Below are positions 28,772 to 36,674 of a stretch of DNA of 64,000 nt, in pieces. This DNA comes from CAWAHD01 sp963781785 (lineage in GTDB: Bacteria > Planctomycetota > Planctomycetia > Isosphaerales > Isosphaeraceae): the NCBI GenBank assembly GCA_963781785.1, contig CAWAHD010000005.1, forward strand, positions 2,604,001 to 2,668,000, written 5' to 3'. Below the pieces are notes generated by a model. It ran no database searches. It had not been told where the DNA came from and saw only the letters and a list, made by a program, of their open reading frames with translations. The translations under genes and the position numbers were made by a program. The stretch's first letter is position 1. Each line of letters begins with the position of its first letter.

Positions 28772-30804
28772 ATCTGCTCGAGACCATAGGGAAAGCGCCG
28801 CGTTCTTTTTCTCCCTCGCCCCAACGGGGAGAGGGTGGCCGAAGGCCGGGTGAGGGGGCTTCCCGCCGCAGGGGAGAGGGTGGCCGAAGGCCGGGTGAGG
28901 GGGCTTCCCGCCGTAGGGGAGAGGGTGGCCGAAGGCCGGGAGAGGGGGCTTCCCGCCATAGGGGAGAGGGTGGCCGAAGGCCGGGTGAGGGGGCTTCCCG
29001 CCGTAGGGGAGAGGGTGGCCGAAGGCCGGGTGAGGGGGCTTCCCGCCGTAGGGGAGAGGGTGGCCGAAGGCCGGGTGAGAGGCCTTCCCGGTGGGCGACC
29101 GAACGGCAAGTCTCCGCGTTTCTCGCCTGCCTGATTCTCGGCTGGATCGGCGGCGCAATCGGGACGACGCCCAGTTTCGGCGACACGTACCCGCGTCAAA
29201 AAGGGATCGACGTCCTGCACTACACATTCCGAGTCACGCTTCACGACGAAACCGATGAAATCGAAGGCGCGGCGTCGATCGAGGTACGGTTCCTGGAAGC
29301 GGGGGTGAAAGAACTCACACTCGACCTCGCCGGCCAGACCGCGGGAAAAGGCATGTGCTTGATCCGTGTGACCTCAGAAGACAAGCCAGTGACTTTTGAA
29401 CACAAGGGCGACCGGCTTCGCCTTCAGCTCGCGGCACCCTCGTCGGCCGGCCAGCGGGCAGCCTTTCAAGTTTCGTACCACGGAATCCCGCGTGGCGGTC
29501 TTCGGATCGGCAAGAATCGCCACGGCGAGCGTACGTTCTTCAGCGAGAACTGGCCGGACAAGGCGCGACACTGGCTGCCGATCCTCGACCATCCGTACGA
29601 CAAGGCCACGAGCGAGTTCCTGATCACGGCGCCTGCCCGGTACCAGGTTGTCTCGGGCGGCTTGCTCGAAGCCGAGAGCGACCTCGGAGACGGCCGGCGG
29701 CTGACTCACTGGAAACAATCCGTGCCGATCGCCTCGTGGTTGAACGCCATCGGCGTCGCCCAGTTCGCGGCGCACCACGCGGGGATCGTCAAGGGCGTGC
29801 CGCTGGAGAGCTGGGTCTACCACCAGGATGGTGAACGCGTCACGCCGCTCCTGGAAGGGCCCGCGCGGCGTGTTCTCGAGTTTTACAGTGAACACGTCGG
29901 TCCTTATCCATACGAAAAGCTGGCGGGCGTCCAGGCGGCCGGCGTGAGCGGCGGTACCGAGCATGCCAGCGCCATCTTCTACGGCGAAAACAACCTCTCC
30001 GGACGGGCCGTGACCGGCCTGGTGGCCCACGAAGTCGCCCACCAATGGTTCGGCAACTCCGTCACCGAACGGGACTGGGATGACGTGTGGCTGAGCGAAG
30101 GCTTCGCAACCTATTTTACGCTCCTGTTCCAGGAACACGACAGCGGGCGCGACGCGTTCCTCACCGGCCTCGACAGGAGCCGGAATGCGGTGTTCGCTGC
30201 CGAGAGGAGAAGCCCTGGGCTTCCCGTCATTCACGACAACCTGTCCGACACGAAGCGGATCTTGAACGGGCTCGTGTATCAGAAAGGCGGGTGGACGCTG
30301 CACATGCTCCGCAGCCTTCTCGGTACCGACACGTTCTGGGCCGGCATCCGCGAGTATTATCGCCGCTATCGCGACCGCAGCGCCTCGACGGCCGACTTTC
30401 AGCAGGTGATGGAGGAAACCTCGGGGAAAGACCTGGCCTGGTTCTTCGCGCAATGGTTGAAGCGCGCCGGCTCGCCTGAGCTCAAGGGGTCGTGGCGTTA
30501 CTATCCAGAGCGCAAGCTGATCGAGATCGAGCTTTCCCAGGTTCAGCCCGGCGAGCCCTACCGGCTGCCCATCGAGTTCGGGATCACAGCCGAGCCAACC
30601 GCGCAGCCGCGGAATGAGAAGGTCGAGATGACCGATCGTCACGCCTGCTTCGAGATCAAGGCCGACACAGCACCGAAGGCGGTCACTTTCGACCCCAACC
30701 GCTCGGTGCTGGCGAAGATCACGTTCGCGCCTGCGCCAGTGTTATCGCCGTGTCCACGCCACCGCAGGAGCTGGGGCTCGATCCGTTCTACGCCAAGTAC
30801 GTGA
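28768..30804 (+). CDS. M1 family aminopeptidase with an N-terminal tandem-repeat extension
   Basis: The as-sequenced frame gives 678 residues. The M1 catalytic zinc motif is HEVAHQWFGN followed by WLSEGFATYF (HExxH-x18-E; His near residue 424), preceded by GGTEHASAIFYGE, a variant of the usual GAMEN exopeptidase loop. The protein opens MNLLETIGKAPRS, continues through six 15-residue Arg/Gly/Glu repeats (residues 20-109), and only then has a hydrophobic signal-like segment (VSAFLACLILGWIGGAIG). ATG 28768 is coupled to the M24 stop, and I see no ATG, GTG or TTG between the repeats and the hydrophobic segment in this frame. The last ~20 residues (VLSPCPRHRRSWGS) look like out-of-frame sequence, so a base may be missing near 30729-30740. 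Confidence 0.85.
   Translation: MNLLETIGKAPRSFSPSPQRGEGGRRPGEGASRRRGEGGRRPGEGASRRRGEGGRRPGEGASRHRGEGGRRPGEGASRRRGEGGRRPGEGASRRRGEGGRRPGERPSRWATERQVSAFLACLILGWIGGAIGTTPSFGDTYPRQKGIDVLHYTFRVTLHDETDEIEGAASIEVRFLEAGVKELTLDLAGQTAGKGMCLIRVTSEDKPVTFEHKGDRLRLQLAAPSSAGQRAAFQVSYHGIPRGGLRIGKNRHGERTFFSENWPDKARHWLPILDHPYDKATSEFLITAPARYQVVSGGLLEAESDLGDGRRLTHWKQSVPIASWLNAIGVAQFAAHHAGIVKGVPLESWVYHQDGERVTPLLEGPARRVLEFYSEHVGPYPYEKLAGVQAAGVSGGTEHASAIFYGENNLSGRAVTGLVAHEVAHQWFGNSVTERDWDDVWLSEGFATYFTLLFQEHDSGRDAFLTGLDRSRNAVFAAERRSPGLPVIHDNLSDTKRILNGLVYQKGGWTLHMLRSLLGTDTFWAGIREYYRRYRDRSASTADFQQVMEETSGKDLAWFFAQWLKRAGSPELKGSWRYYPERKLIEIELSQVQPGEPYRLPIEFGITAEPTAQPRNEKVEMTDRHACFEIKADTAPKAVTFDPNRSVLAKITFAPAPVLSPCPRHRRSWGSIRSTPST
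28825..29094 (+). repeat. Six tandem 45-bp repeats inside the M1 peptidase coding sequence
   Basis: Six head-to-tail 45-bp units begin at 28825, 28870, 28915, 28960, 29005 and 29050. The first five are nearly identical and the last diverges at its end. Each encodes RGEGGRRPGEGASRR or a close variant, and the unit length keeps the reading frame. Each unit holds a GGCC-GAA-GGCC mini-hairpin. The sequence resembles an interspersed repeat otherwise expected between genes. Confidence 0.93.
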
Positions 30805-31646
30805 GCGCTCATGGCCTCGCCATTGTTGGCTCGGCGAAGGCGTCGGACAATGCGCTGCGAGAGGCCGCGTACCTGGTCGATCAGATGCTATCGCACCGGC
30901 CCGAAATTCGCGAGGCCCTCATCAAGAACAAGGTGCGGGTCGCGGTCATGGCTTATTCCGAGCGGACGACCGACATCCCCGAGCATCGTACGATGAAGCC
31001 CAAGGATTATTGGGACATACGTGCCCGCGGCCTCGGCGCCAGCCGCGCAAGGCCGGTCGTCAGTTGCGCCGAGGAAAACCTGCTCAACTATCCCGGCGAT
31101 CCCTACTCGACCGAGAATATCTTGATCCACGAATTCGGCCATGGAATCCATGGAGTCGGGCTCGCAACCGTTGACCCGACATTTAACGCCAGGTTACGCA
31201 AGGCCTACAAGGACGCGATGGACAAAGGACTGTGGAAGGGTACCTACGCTGCCACGAACGCCGGTGAGTACTGGGCCGAGGCGGTCCAATCGTGGTTCGA
31301 CACCAACCGCCAGAACGACGCCCAGCACAACCACGTCAACACTCGGCCCGAGCTGAAAGCATATGACCCCGAGCTGGCGAAGCTGGCCGCCGAGATCTTC
31401 GGCGACGGCGCCTGGCGGTATGTACGGACCGACCGCCGCAAGGACAATGCTCATCTCGCCAGCTACGACCCGAGCCACACACCGACATTTCGATGGGAGC
31501 CCCGATTGCTCGAAGCGCGGAAGAAGCATCACGAAGAAGTCAAGCGCAAGAGCGATCAAGACCGCGCAGGGATCCGGCAAGACCAAGGATTGATGCCATC
31601 GGCGCGAGCCGGCGAGGTTCGCCGTAGGTCAGGCTTTCCAGCCTGA
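30750..31646 (+). CDS. Putative zinc metalloprotease (HEFGH motif)
   Basis: A 298-residue protein. The motif ILIHEFGHGIHGVGL (HExxH near residue 127) and a downstream NAGEYWAEAVQSWF, which offers a third Glu ligand, suggest a gluzincin-type metalloprotease. The core (LGLDPFYAKYVSAHGLAIV, REAAYLVDQMLSHRPEIREAL, PKDYWDIRARGLG) recalls secreted proteins usually annotated as hypothetical. The only start is GTG 30750, which overlaps the end of the M1 frame, and no signal peptide follows. Either the N-terminus is lost or the domain is fused to M1 by a missing base near 30735. The last residues (RRSGFPA) are encoded by an inserted REP-like repeat. Confidence 0.66.
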   Translation: MSTPPQELGLDPFYAKYVSAHGLAIVGSAKASDNALREAAYLVDQMLSHRPEIREALIKNKVRVAVMAYSERTTDIPEHRTMKPKDYWDIRARGLGASRARPVVSCAEENLLNYPGDPYSTENILIHEFGHGIHGVGLATVDPTFNARLRKAYKDAMDKGLWKGTYAATNAGEYWAEAVQSWFDTNRQNDAQHNHVNTRPELKAYDPELAKLAAEIFGDGAWRYVRTDRRKDNAHLASYDPSHTPTFRWEPRLLEARKKHHEEVKRKSDQDRAGIRQDQGLMPSARAGEVRRRSGFPA

Positions 31647-31734
31647 CATTGGCGTAGGTCAGGCTTTCCAGCCTGACGGCACCAGCGTCGGTCAGGCTTT
31701 CCGGCCTGACGGCAGGCCGGAAAGCCTGACGTCC
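31624..31734. repeat. Cluster of four REP-like palindromic units
   Basis: Units at 31624-31647, 31654-31677, 31687-31710 and, inverted, 31711-31734 match the 24-bp arm seen at 9465-9522. The first two are identical to that arm. The third and fourth carry the matched change CCGGCC for CCAGCC and face each other, so they form a compensated hairpin. They lie between convergent peptidase genes, and the first one contains the stop codon of the metalloprotease gene (31644-31646). Confidence 0.9.
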
Positions 31735-31780
31735 ATCTGCAACCATCACGATCGACGGGCGTCATTTGCTGCGTACGACC

Positions 31781-33826
31781 TCACCAGATCCGAACCCGCC
31801 GCTCGGGGGGCAACCAGAGCTTGTCACCTTGTTTGACGCCGAAGGCGGCGTAGAACTCGGGAAGGTTGCGCACGACGCCGTTGCAGCGAAACTCCGGCGG
31901 CGAATGGGGATTGGTCGCCAATTGACGCGCCATAAAGGCGTCGCGCGCCTTGCTCTGCCAGGCCTGGGCCCAGCCCAGGAAGAACCGCTGGTCGCCCGTC
32001 AGTCCGTCGATCATGGGAGCCTCGCGGCCCTTGAGCGATCGCCGATAGGCCTTGTAGGCGATCGACAGACCGCCCAGGTCGCCGATATTTTCCCCGATCG
32101 TCAGCGCTCCATTCACATGTTGACCCGGCAACTGGGCGGGCGAGAACTCGTTGTACTGGTCGATCAGCGCCTTCGTCCGCGCTTCAAATTGCTTGCGGTC
32201 CGGGTCGGTCCACCAGTTGATCAGGTTGCCATCGCCATCGGATTTCGATCCCTGATCGTCGAAACCATGGCCAATTTCGTGGCCGATGACCGCGCCAATA
32301 GCGCCGTAGTTCACCGCGTCGTCGGCGTTCATGTGAAAAAATGGCGGCTGAAGGATCGCCGCAGGGAACACGATCTCGTTCAGCCCCGGATTGTAATAGG
32401 CGTTGACCGTCTGCGGCGTCATGCCCCACTCGTCGCGGTCGATCGGCTTGCCCAGCTTCTTGAGGTTGCGGTCGACCTCAAATGCCGACGTTCGCCGAAC
32501 ATTCGCGACCAGGTCGCCGCGACTGATCTGAAGCGCGGAGTAGTCGCGCCACTTGTCGGGATAGGCGATCTTGGGATTGAACTTGGCGAGCTTTTCGAGT
32601 GCCTTCTTGCGGGTCTCCGGGCTCATCCACTCGAGCACGGAGATCTCTTCGCGGTAGGCTTCGATCAGATGCCCGACCAGTTCCTTCATGCGGTCCTTGG
32701 CGGCCGCCGGAAAATGCTTGGCGACGTACATCTTGCCAACCGCGAAACCCATGCCCGACGCCACGGCCTCCACGCCTCGCTTCCAGCGCGGCCGGATCTC
32801 CGGCGATCCATCGAGCGTGCGCTGGAAAAAGTCGAAATCCTCGTCGACGAAGGGCTTGCTTAAAAGCGGCGCGGCGGTGGACAGGACCTGCCACTTCATC
32901 CAGATCTTCCATTCGTCGAGCGAGACCTGGTCGAGCATCTTGGCCATCGCCGTCAAGTAGTCGGGTTGCCTGACGACCACTTCATCCAGGCTCGGCGCCC
33001 GGAAACCGCCCAGCCAGGCGGTCCAGTCGAAGCCCGGAGCAAGAGCATCGAGCGCCTTGCGGTCGACCTTGTTATAGGTGAGGGTCCGGTCTCGGTTCTT
33101 CACCCGGTCCCAGTGATGTTTGGCAAGCCCGGTCTCGACGGCCATCACCCGCGCCGCCTTTTCCTTCGGCTCGGAAAAGAGGGCCAGCTCGAACATCTTT
33201 TGAAGATGGGCCAGGTACTTGTCCCGAATCGGCTGGAATTTGGCCTCGCGGTAATACGACTCGTCGGGCAGAGAGAGACCGCTCTGGTTCAGGTAGACAA
33301 TGTACTGGTCCGACCGCTTGGCGTCGGTGCTCACGAACCCGCTGAACAGGCCGGTCAACCCCTCGCGCTGAAACTCCGCCAGCGTGCGAACCATCTCGGC
33401 TTTGTCTTTGATGGCATCGATCCGCGCCAGGTCGGCTTCGATCGGCTTCTTGCCGAGCTGGTCGGCGCGTGGCTCGTCCATGAAACTGTTATAGAGGTCG
33501 GCGATCTTGTGAGCCTCGGATCCCTCGGGGTTGCCCGTGTGCGCGGCCGTCTCCCCGATGATGGCGCGGAGATTGGCTTCACTCTGATCCCTGAGCACGA
33601 TGAACGAACCATAGTACGCGCGGTCGGGCGGGATCTCGGTGCGCTTGATCCATCCCCCGTTGACGTATCGGAAGAAATCGTCTTGCGGACGCACCGAGGT
33701 GTCGAAGCCGGAGCGGTCGACTCCCGATCGCCGCAGCGCGGGCCCGTCGGCCCCTGCCTCCACGACGATGCCCCCGGCGATCGCCACCACGACGACCGCG
33801 AGCCGAAATTCAACGAATCCGCGCAT
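31781..33826 (-). CDS. M13 (neprilysin-type) zinc metallopeptidase
   Basis: A 681-residue exported endopeptidase. A signal peptide (MRGFVEFRLAVVVVAIAGGI) precedes the M13 N-terminal domain, which begins DTSVRPQDDFFRYVNGGWIK. The catalytic domain has NAYYNPGLNEIVFPAAILQP, the zinc motif VIGHEIGHGFDDQGS, the third-ligand region ENIGDLGGLSIAYKAYRRSL, and the C-terminal FFLGWAQAWQSK with NPHSPPEFRCNGVVRNLPEF. All family hallmarks are present, including the final W near the terminus. ATG 33826 is chosen over GTG 33838. It is convergent with the M24-M1-metalloprotease run, across the REP cluster. Confidence 0.95.
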   Translation of the reverse strand: MRGFVEFRLAVVVVAIAGGIVVEAGADGPALRRSGVDRSGFDTSVRPQDDFFRYVNGGWIKRTEIPPDRAYYGSFIVLRDQSEANLRAIIGETAAHTGNPEGSEAHKIADLYNSFMDEPRADQLGKKPIEADLARIDAIKDKAEMVRTLAEFQREGLTGLFSGFVSTDAKRSDQYIVYLNQSGLSLPDESYYREAKFQPIRDKYLAHLQKMFELALFSEPKEKAARVMAVETGLAKHHWDRVKNRDRTLTYNKVDRKALDALAPGFDWTAWLGGFRAPSLDEVVVRQPDYLTAMAKMLDQVSLDEWKIWMKWQVLSTAAPLLSKPFVDEDFDFFQRTLDGSPEIRPRWKRGVEAVASGMGFAVGKMYVAKHFPAAAKDRMKELVGHLIEAYREEISVLEWMSPETRKKALEKLAKFNPKIAYPDKWRDYSALQISRGDLVANVRRTSAFEVDRNLKKLGKPIDRDEWGMTPQTVNAYYNPGLNEIVFPAAILQPPFFHMNADDAVNYGAIGAVIGHEIGHGFDDQGSKSDGDGNLINWWTDPDRKQFEARTKALIDQYNEFSPAQLPGQHVNGALTIGENIGDLGGLSIAYKAYRRSLKGREAPMIDGLTGDQRFFLGWAQAWQSKARDAFMARQLATNPHSPPEFRCNGVVRNLPEFYAAFGVKQGDKLWLPPERRVRIW

Positions 33827-33937
33827 GAGTCTTATCACTCCCGAGTGAGGCTTGTGGCATCAACAATAGAGCTCATAGCATCGGAGAACGCCGCACTGAA
33901 TTCAATAGAAACAAAACGCGGCGCCCGCCGGTGCCCT

Positions 33938-35536
33938 TTACACCTCCGAAGCCACCACGGCGAGGCCGTCATCTTCGAGTGCCTCTTCGTCAACATCGAC
34001 GTTTGCGTGAGCCTGCGTTGCGTGCTTGCCTGGCAGCCAGAACGCGCAGATCATCGATCCGATCCCCAGGAAGACGATCTGAAGGAACACGTCGCGGAGA
34101 GTAAGTCCCAGGGACGATTGGACCAGGCTGAGATCCCCGTGGCTCAGGAGCTGGTGGGTCTCGGGCCGGAGGGCCGAGACGACGTCGATGCCTGCCCCTC
34201 CCGAGGAGGCAAGACGGTGGGCCAGCCCCCAGGCCAGCGTGGCGCCCAGAAGACCGACGCCGACCGCCCCACCCACGGTCCGCAGAAACGTGGCCGCACC
34301 GGTCGCAACGCCGCGTTGGCCCCAGCTCACCGAATGCTGCACCGCCAGGATGAAACTCAAGGAAGTCGGGCCCATCCCCGTGCCCACGATCGCCAGCCCC
34401 ACGATGAAACAGAGGCGAGACCAGTCGGGAAAAATCGCCCCGATCACCAGCCCCAGGCTGCCCAGGGCAGCCAGCGCCGAGCCGATCACGCCGGCCCGAC
34501 GGAAGCCATGGTGAACGACGGCCTTTGCCGCCAGGGCGACCGAGATCGCCCATGCGATAAAGAGCGGCATGAGCGCGAGTCCCGCTTGCGTCGCCGCCCC
34601 GCCGCGCACGCCCTGCACGAACAGCGGAACATACGTATCGAGCCCAAAGAAAATGCCGCCGAAACACAGACTGCCAAAGAGCGAAGCCGCAATCACCGGC
34701 CGTGTCATCAGATCCAGGGGCAGGATCGGATCAGGCGCATGGCGCTCCCGGATCACGAACAGAATGAAAAGAACCGCCGAGCCAGCCAGCAACACGAGGT
34801 TTGCGACCACCGTTTGCCTCGACCCGTTCAAGACTGTCCACAAGAGCGCAGACAGCCCCGCCGTCAAGAGCAGAGCTCCCGCCCAGTCGATCGACGCGAC
34901 TTTCCGAGGCACGGGCGGCTCTTGCACGTAATAGACCAGCATGGCGATCGCCGCCACGGCAAACGGCACGCAGATCAAGAACACCCAGCGCCAACCGAGG
35001 TGGTCTGCAAGGTATCCCCCCATCAAGGGCCCCCCCACGCTCGAGCTGCCCCAGACCGCGCTGAAGAGCCCCTGAACCTTTGCCCGCTCGCGCAGCGTGA
35101 ACAGATCGCCGAGCATCGTCAGCACGATCGGCCCGACCGCCCCGGCACCCAGACCCTGAATCGTCCGCATCGCGATCAATTGCCCCATGCTCTGCGAAGT
35201 GCCCGACAGCAGAGAACCGATGCTGAACACGATCAGTCCGAAAAGGAGAACCCGTTTCCGTCCGAACAGATCGGCAAGCTTGCCGTAAATCGGCGTGCTG
35301 ACGGTCGTCGCAAGCAGATAGGCCGAGATGACCCAGGGCAGGATCTCCAGACCGTTGAGATCGGCAATGATCGTCGTCATGGCGGGCGAGACGACCAATT
35401 GCTCCACAGCCGTGACCATCATCGCCAGCAAAAGCGCCACGGTGATGATTCGGCGGCCGCCCGAAGTCTTTCCCGGCGGCGACTGAGCGTATCCCGCGAC
35501 ACTCGGCTCGACTTCCTCGCTCGTTCTCTGGGCCAT
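33938..35536 (-). CDS. MFS multidrug exporter, DHA2 (14-span, EmrB/QacA-like)
   Basis: A 532-residue membrane protein with about fourteen predicted spans. The DHA2 features include motif A (YGKLADLFGRKRVLL) after the second span, the WVISAYLLATTVSTP segment in the first spans, RTIQGLGAGAVGPIVLTML in motif B, and SVGGPLMGGYLADHLGWRWVFLI in motif C. It probably exports toxic or amphipathic compounds with proton motive force. It is transcribed in the same direction as, and upstream of, the M13 gene, with a 111-bp gap. No local regulator is seen. Confidence 0.92.
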   Translation of the reverse strand: MAQRTSEEVEPSVAGYAQSPPGKTSGGRRIITVALLLAMMVTAVEQLVVSPAMTTIIADLNGLEILPWVISAYLLATTVSTPIYGKLADLFGRKRVLLFGLIVFSIGSLLSGTSQSMGQLIAMRTIQGLGAGAVGPIVLTMLGDLFTLRERAKVQGLFSAVWGSSSVGGPLMGGYLADHLGWRWVFLICVPFAVAAIAMLVYYVQEPPVPRKVASIDWAGALLLTAGLSALLWTVLNGSRQTVVANLVLLAGSAVLFILFVIRERHAPDPILPLDLMTRPVIAASLFGSLCFGGIFFGLDTYVPLFVQGVRGGAATQAGLALMPLFIAWAISVALAAKAVVHHGFRRAGVIGSALAALGSLGLVIGAIFPDWSRLCFIVGLAIVGTGMGPTSLSFILAVQHSVSWGQRGVATGAATFLRTVGGAVGVGLLGATLAWGLAHRLASSGGAGIDVVSALRPETHQLLSHGDLSLVQSSLGLTLRDVFLQIVFLGIGSMICAFWLPGKHATQAHANVDVDEEALEDDGLAVVASEV

Positions 35537-35734
35537 CCTGTCATCCCTTTGGAATTCTCGGGTTTTCGATCGCAGCGAGACATTGTACCGGAATTGACAA
35601 GTCGGACACGAATCCTGCGATCTGGGCTCGCACTTCCCGGATGCGTCTCGAAAAACACGGACAACTGGCGTATCGTAAGCAGATCACTCATCTTGTGGCC
35701 CAGGCGAACCTCTCAGAACCGGAAGGGACGAACA

Positions 35735-36674
35735 ATGACGCAAACGACTGGATCGCATGGCGGGAAACGACGGAGTCATCGCCGAGGCGTGATCAGGCAG
35801 ACGGCCGGGGCCGCGCTCGGATTGACACTCCTGGGGCGAAACCTCCAGGCTCAGGGGCATTCAACGGGAGAACGTACCGTGAAGAACGGCCGGATCAAGC
35901 AATCGATCGTGTACTGGTGCTTCGAGAAATACTGGGACATGGAAGCAGGCTGCCAAGGTCGCCAAGCAGCTCGGCTGCGAGAGCATCGAGCTGATGGCCC
36001 CCAAGTTCTTTCCCACGCTCAAACAGCACGGGCTCACCTGCGCGATCGGCACGATCGACATGGGTGCCGACCCCCCGTTCGTCAAGGGATTCAATAACCC
36101 CAAGTACCGCGAAAAAGTGATTGACGCGACTCGTCAGTCGATCGATGCCTGTGCCGACTTCGGCTGCAAGAACGTGATCTCGTTCACGGGAATGCGCGAA
36201 GGAATCCCCGACGACGTGGGCGCCGACAACTGCGTCGAGGGTTTCAAACAGATCATCGGTCATGCCGAGAAGAAAGGGGTAACCCTCTGCCTGGAGATGC
36301 TCAACTCGCGCGTCAGCTCCCATCCCATGAAAGGACATCCCGGCTACCAGGGAGATCACACCGATTATTGTGTCGACATCATCAAGCGAGTCGGCTCTCC
36401 CAACCTCAAGCTGCTCTTCGACATCTATCACGTCCAGATCATGGACGGCGATATCATCAGCCGGATTCGCCAGCATCGAGACGTGATCGCGCACGTGCAC
36501 ACCGCGGGCAATCCCGGGCGGTGCGAGCTCGACGACAAGCAGGAGATCAACTATCGCCCGGTCATGGAAGCGCTCCTGGAGATCGGCTACCGCGGTCACG
36601 TGGGGCAGGAGTTCATCCCGACGCGCGATCCGCTCGAGGGCCTGCGCCAGGCCGTCGCCCTTTGTGATGTGTAA
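35735..36674 (+). CDS. Tat-exported hydroxypyruvate isomerase-like TIM-barrel protein (one frameshift near 35946)
   Basis: Restored, about 312 residues. A twin-arginine signal (SHRRGVIRQTAGAALGLTLL) leads into KQSIVYWCFEKYWDME, the start of the hydroxypyruvate isomerase-like (AP endonuclease 2-type) barrel. The frame breaks after this. The +1 frame continues AAKVAKQLGCESIELMAPKFF, so one base is surplus in GAAGCAGGCT at 35943-35950. Conserved barrel segments include NVISFTGMREGI, VTLCLEMLNSR, KLLFDIYHVQIMDGD and VIAHVHTAGNPGR, giving the usual Glu/Asp/His metal ligands. It isomerises or epimerises a sugar-like acid, probably outside the cytoplasm. GGAAGGGA precedes ATG 35735. Its stop directly abuts the convergent DegT stop. 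Confidence 0.85.

Noticed and set aside
28825..29094. Possible CRISPR array
   Set aside because: The 45-bp units are directly adjacent with no unique spacers, are translated in frame, and have no cas genes near.
25679..29227. A 1,182-codon open frame on the minus strand, and similar long antisense frames at 1836-3278, 4630-6180, 18939-20591, 21473-22687, 23218-24423 and 54281-55942
   Set aside because: They run antisense to genes with clear domains, have no recognisable domain themselves, and show the Arg/Ala/Gly-rich composition expected from reading high-GC genes backwards.
32966..35734. Long plus-strand frame over the M13 and MFS genes, and a second at 39268-41445 over PSD1
   Set aside because: They are antisense shadows of well-supported minus-strand genes. 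Only the last part of the first frame (from 35735) is real, as the start of the isomerase gene.
35994..36674. A separate short isomerase gene starting at 35994
   Set aside because: The start falls inside the conserved ESIELMAPKFF segment of the barrel; the first strand and signal are in the other frame upstream.
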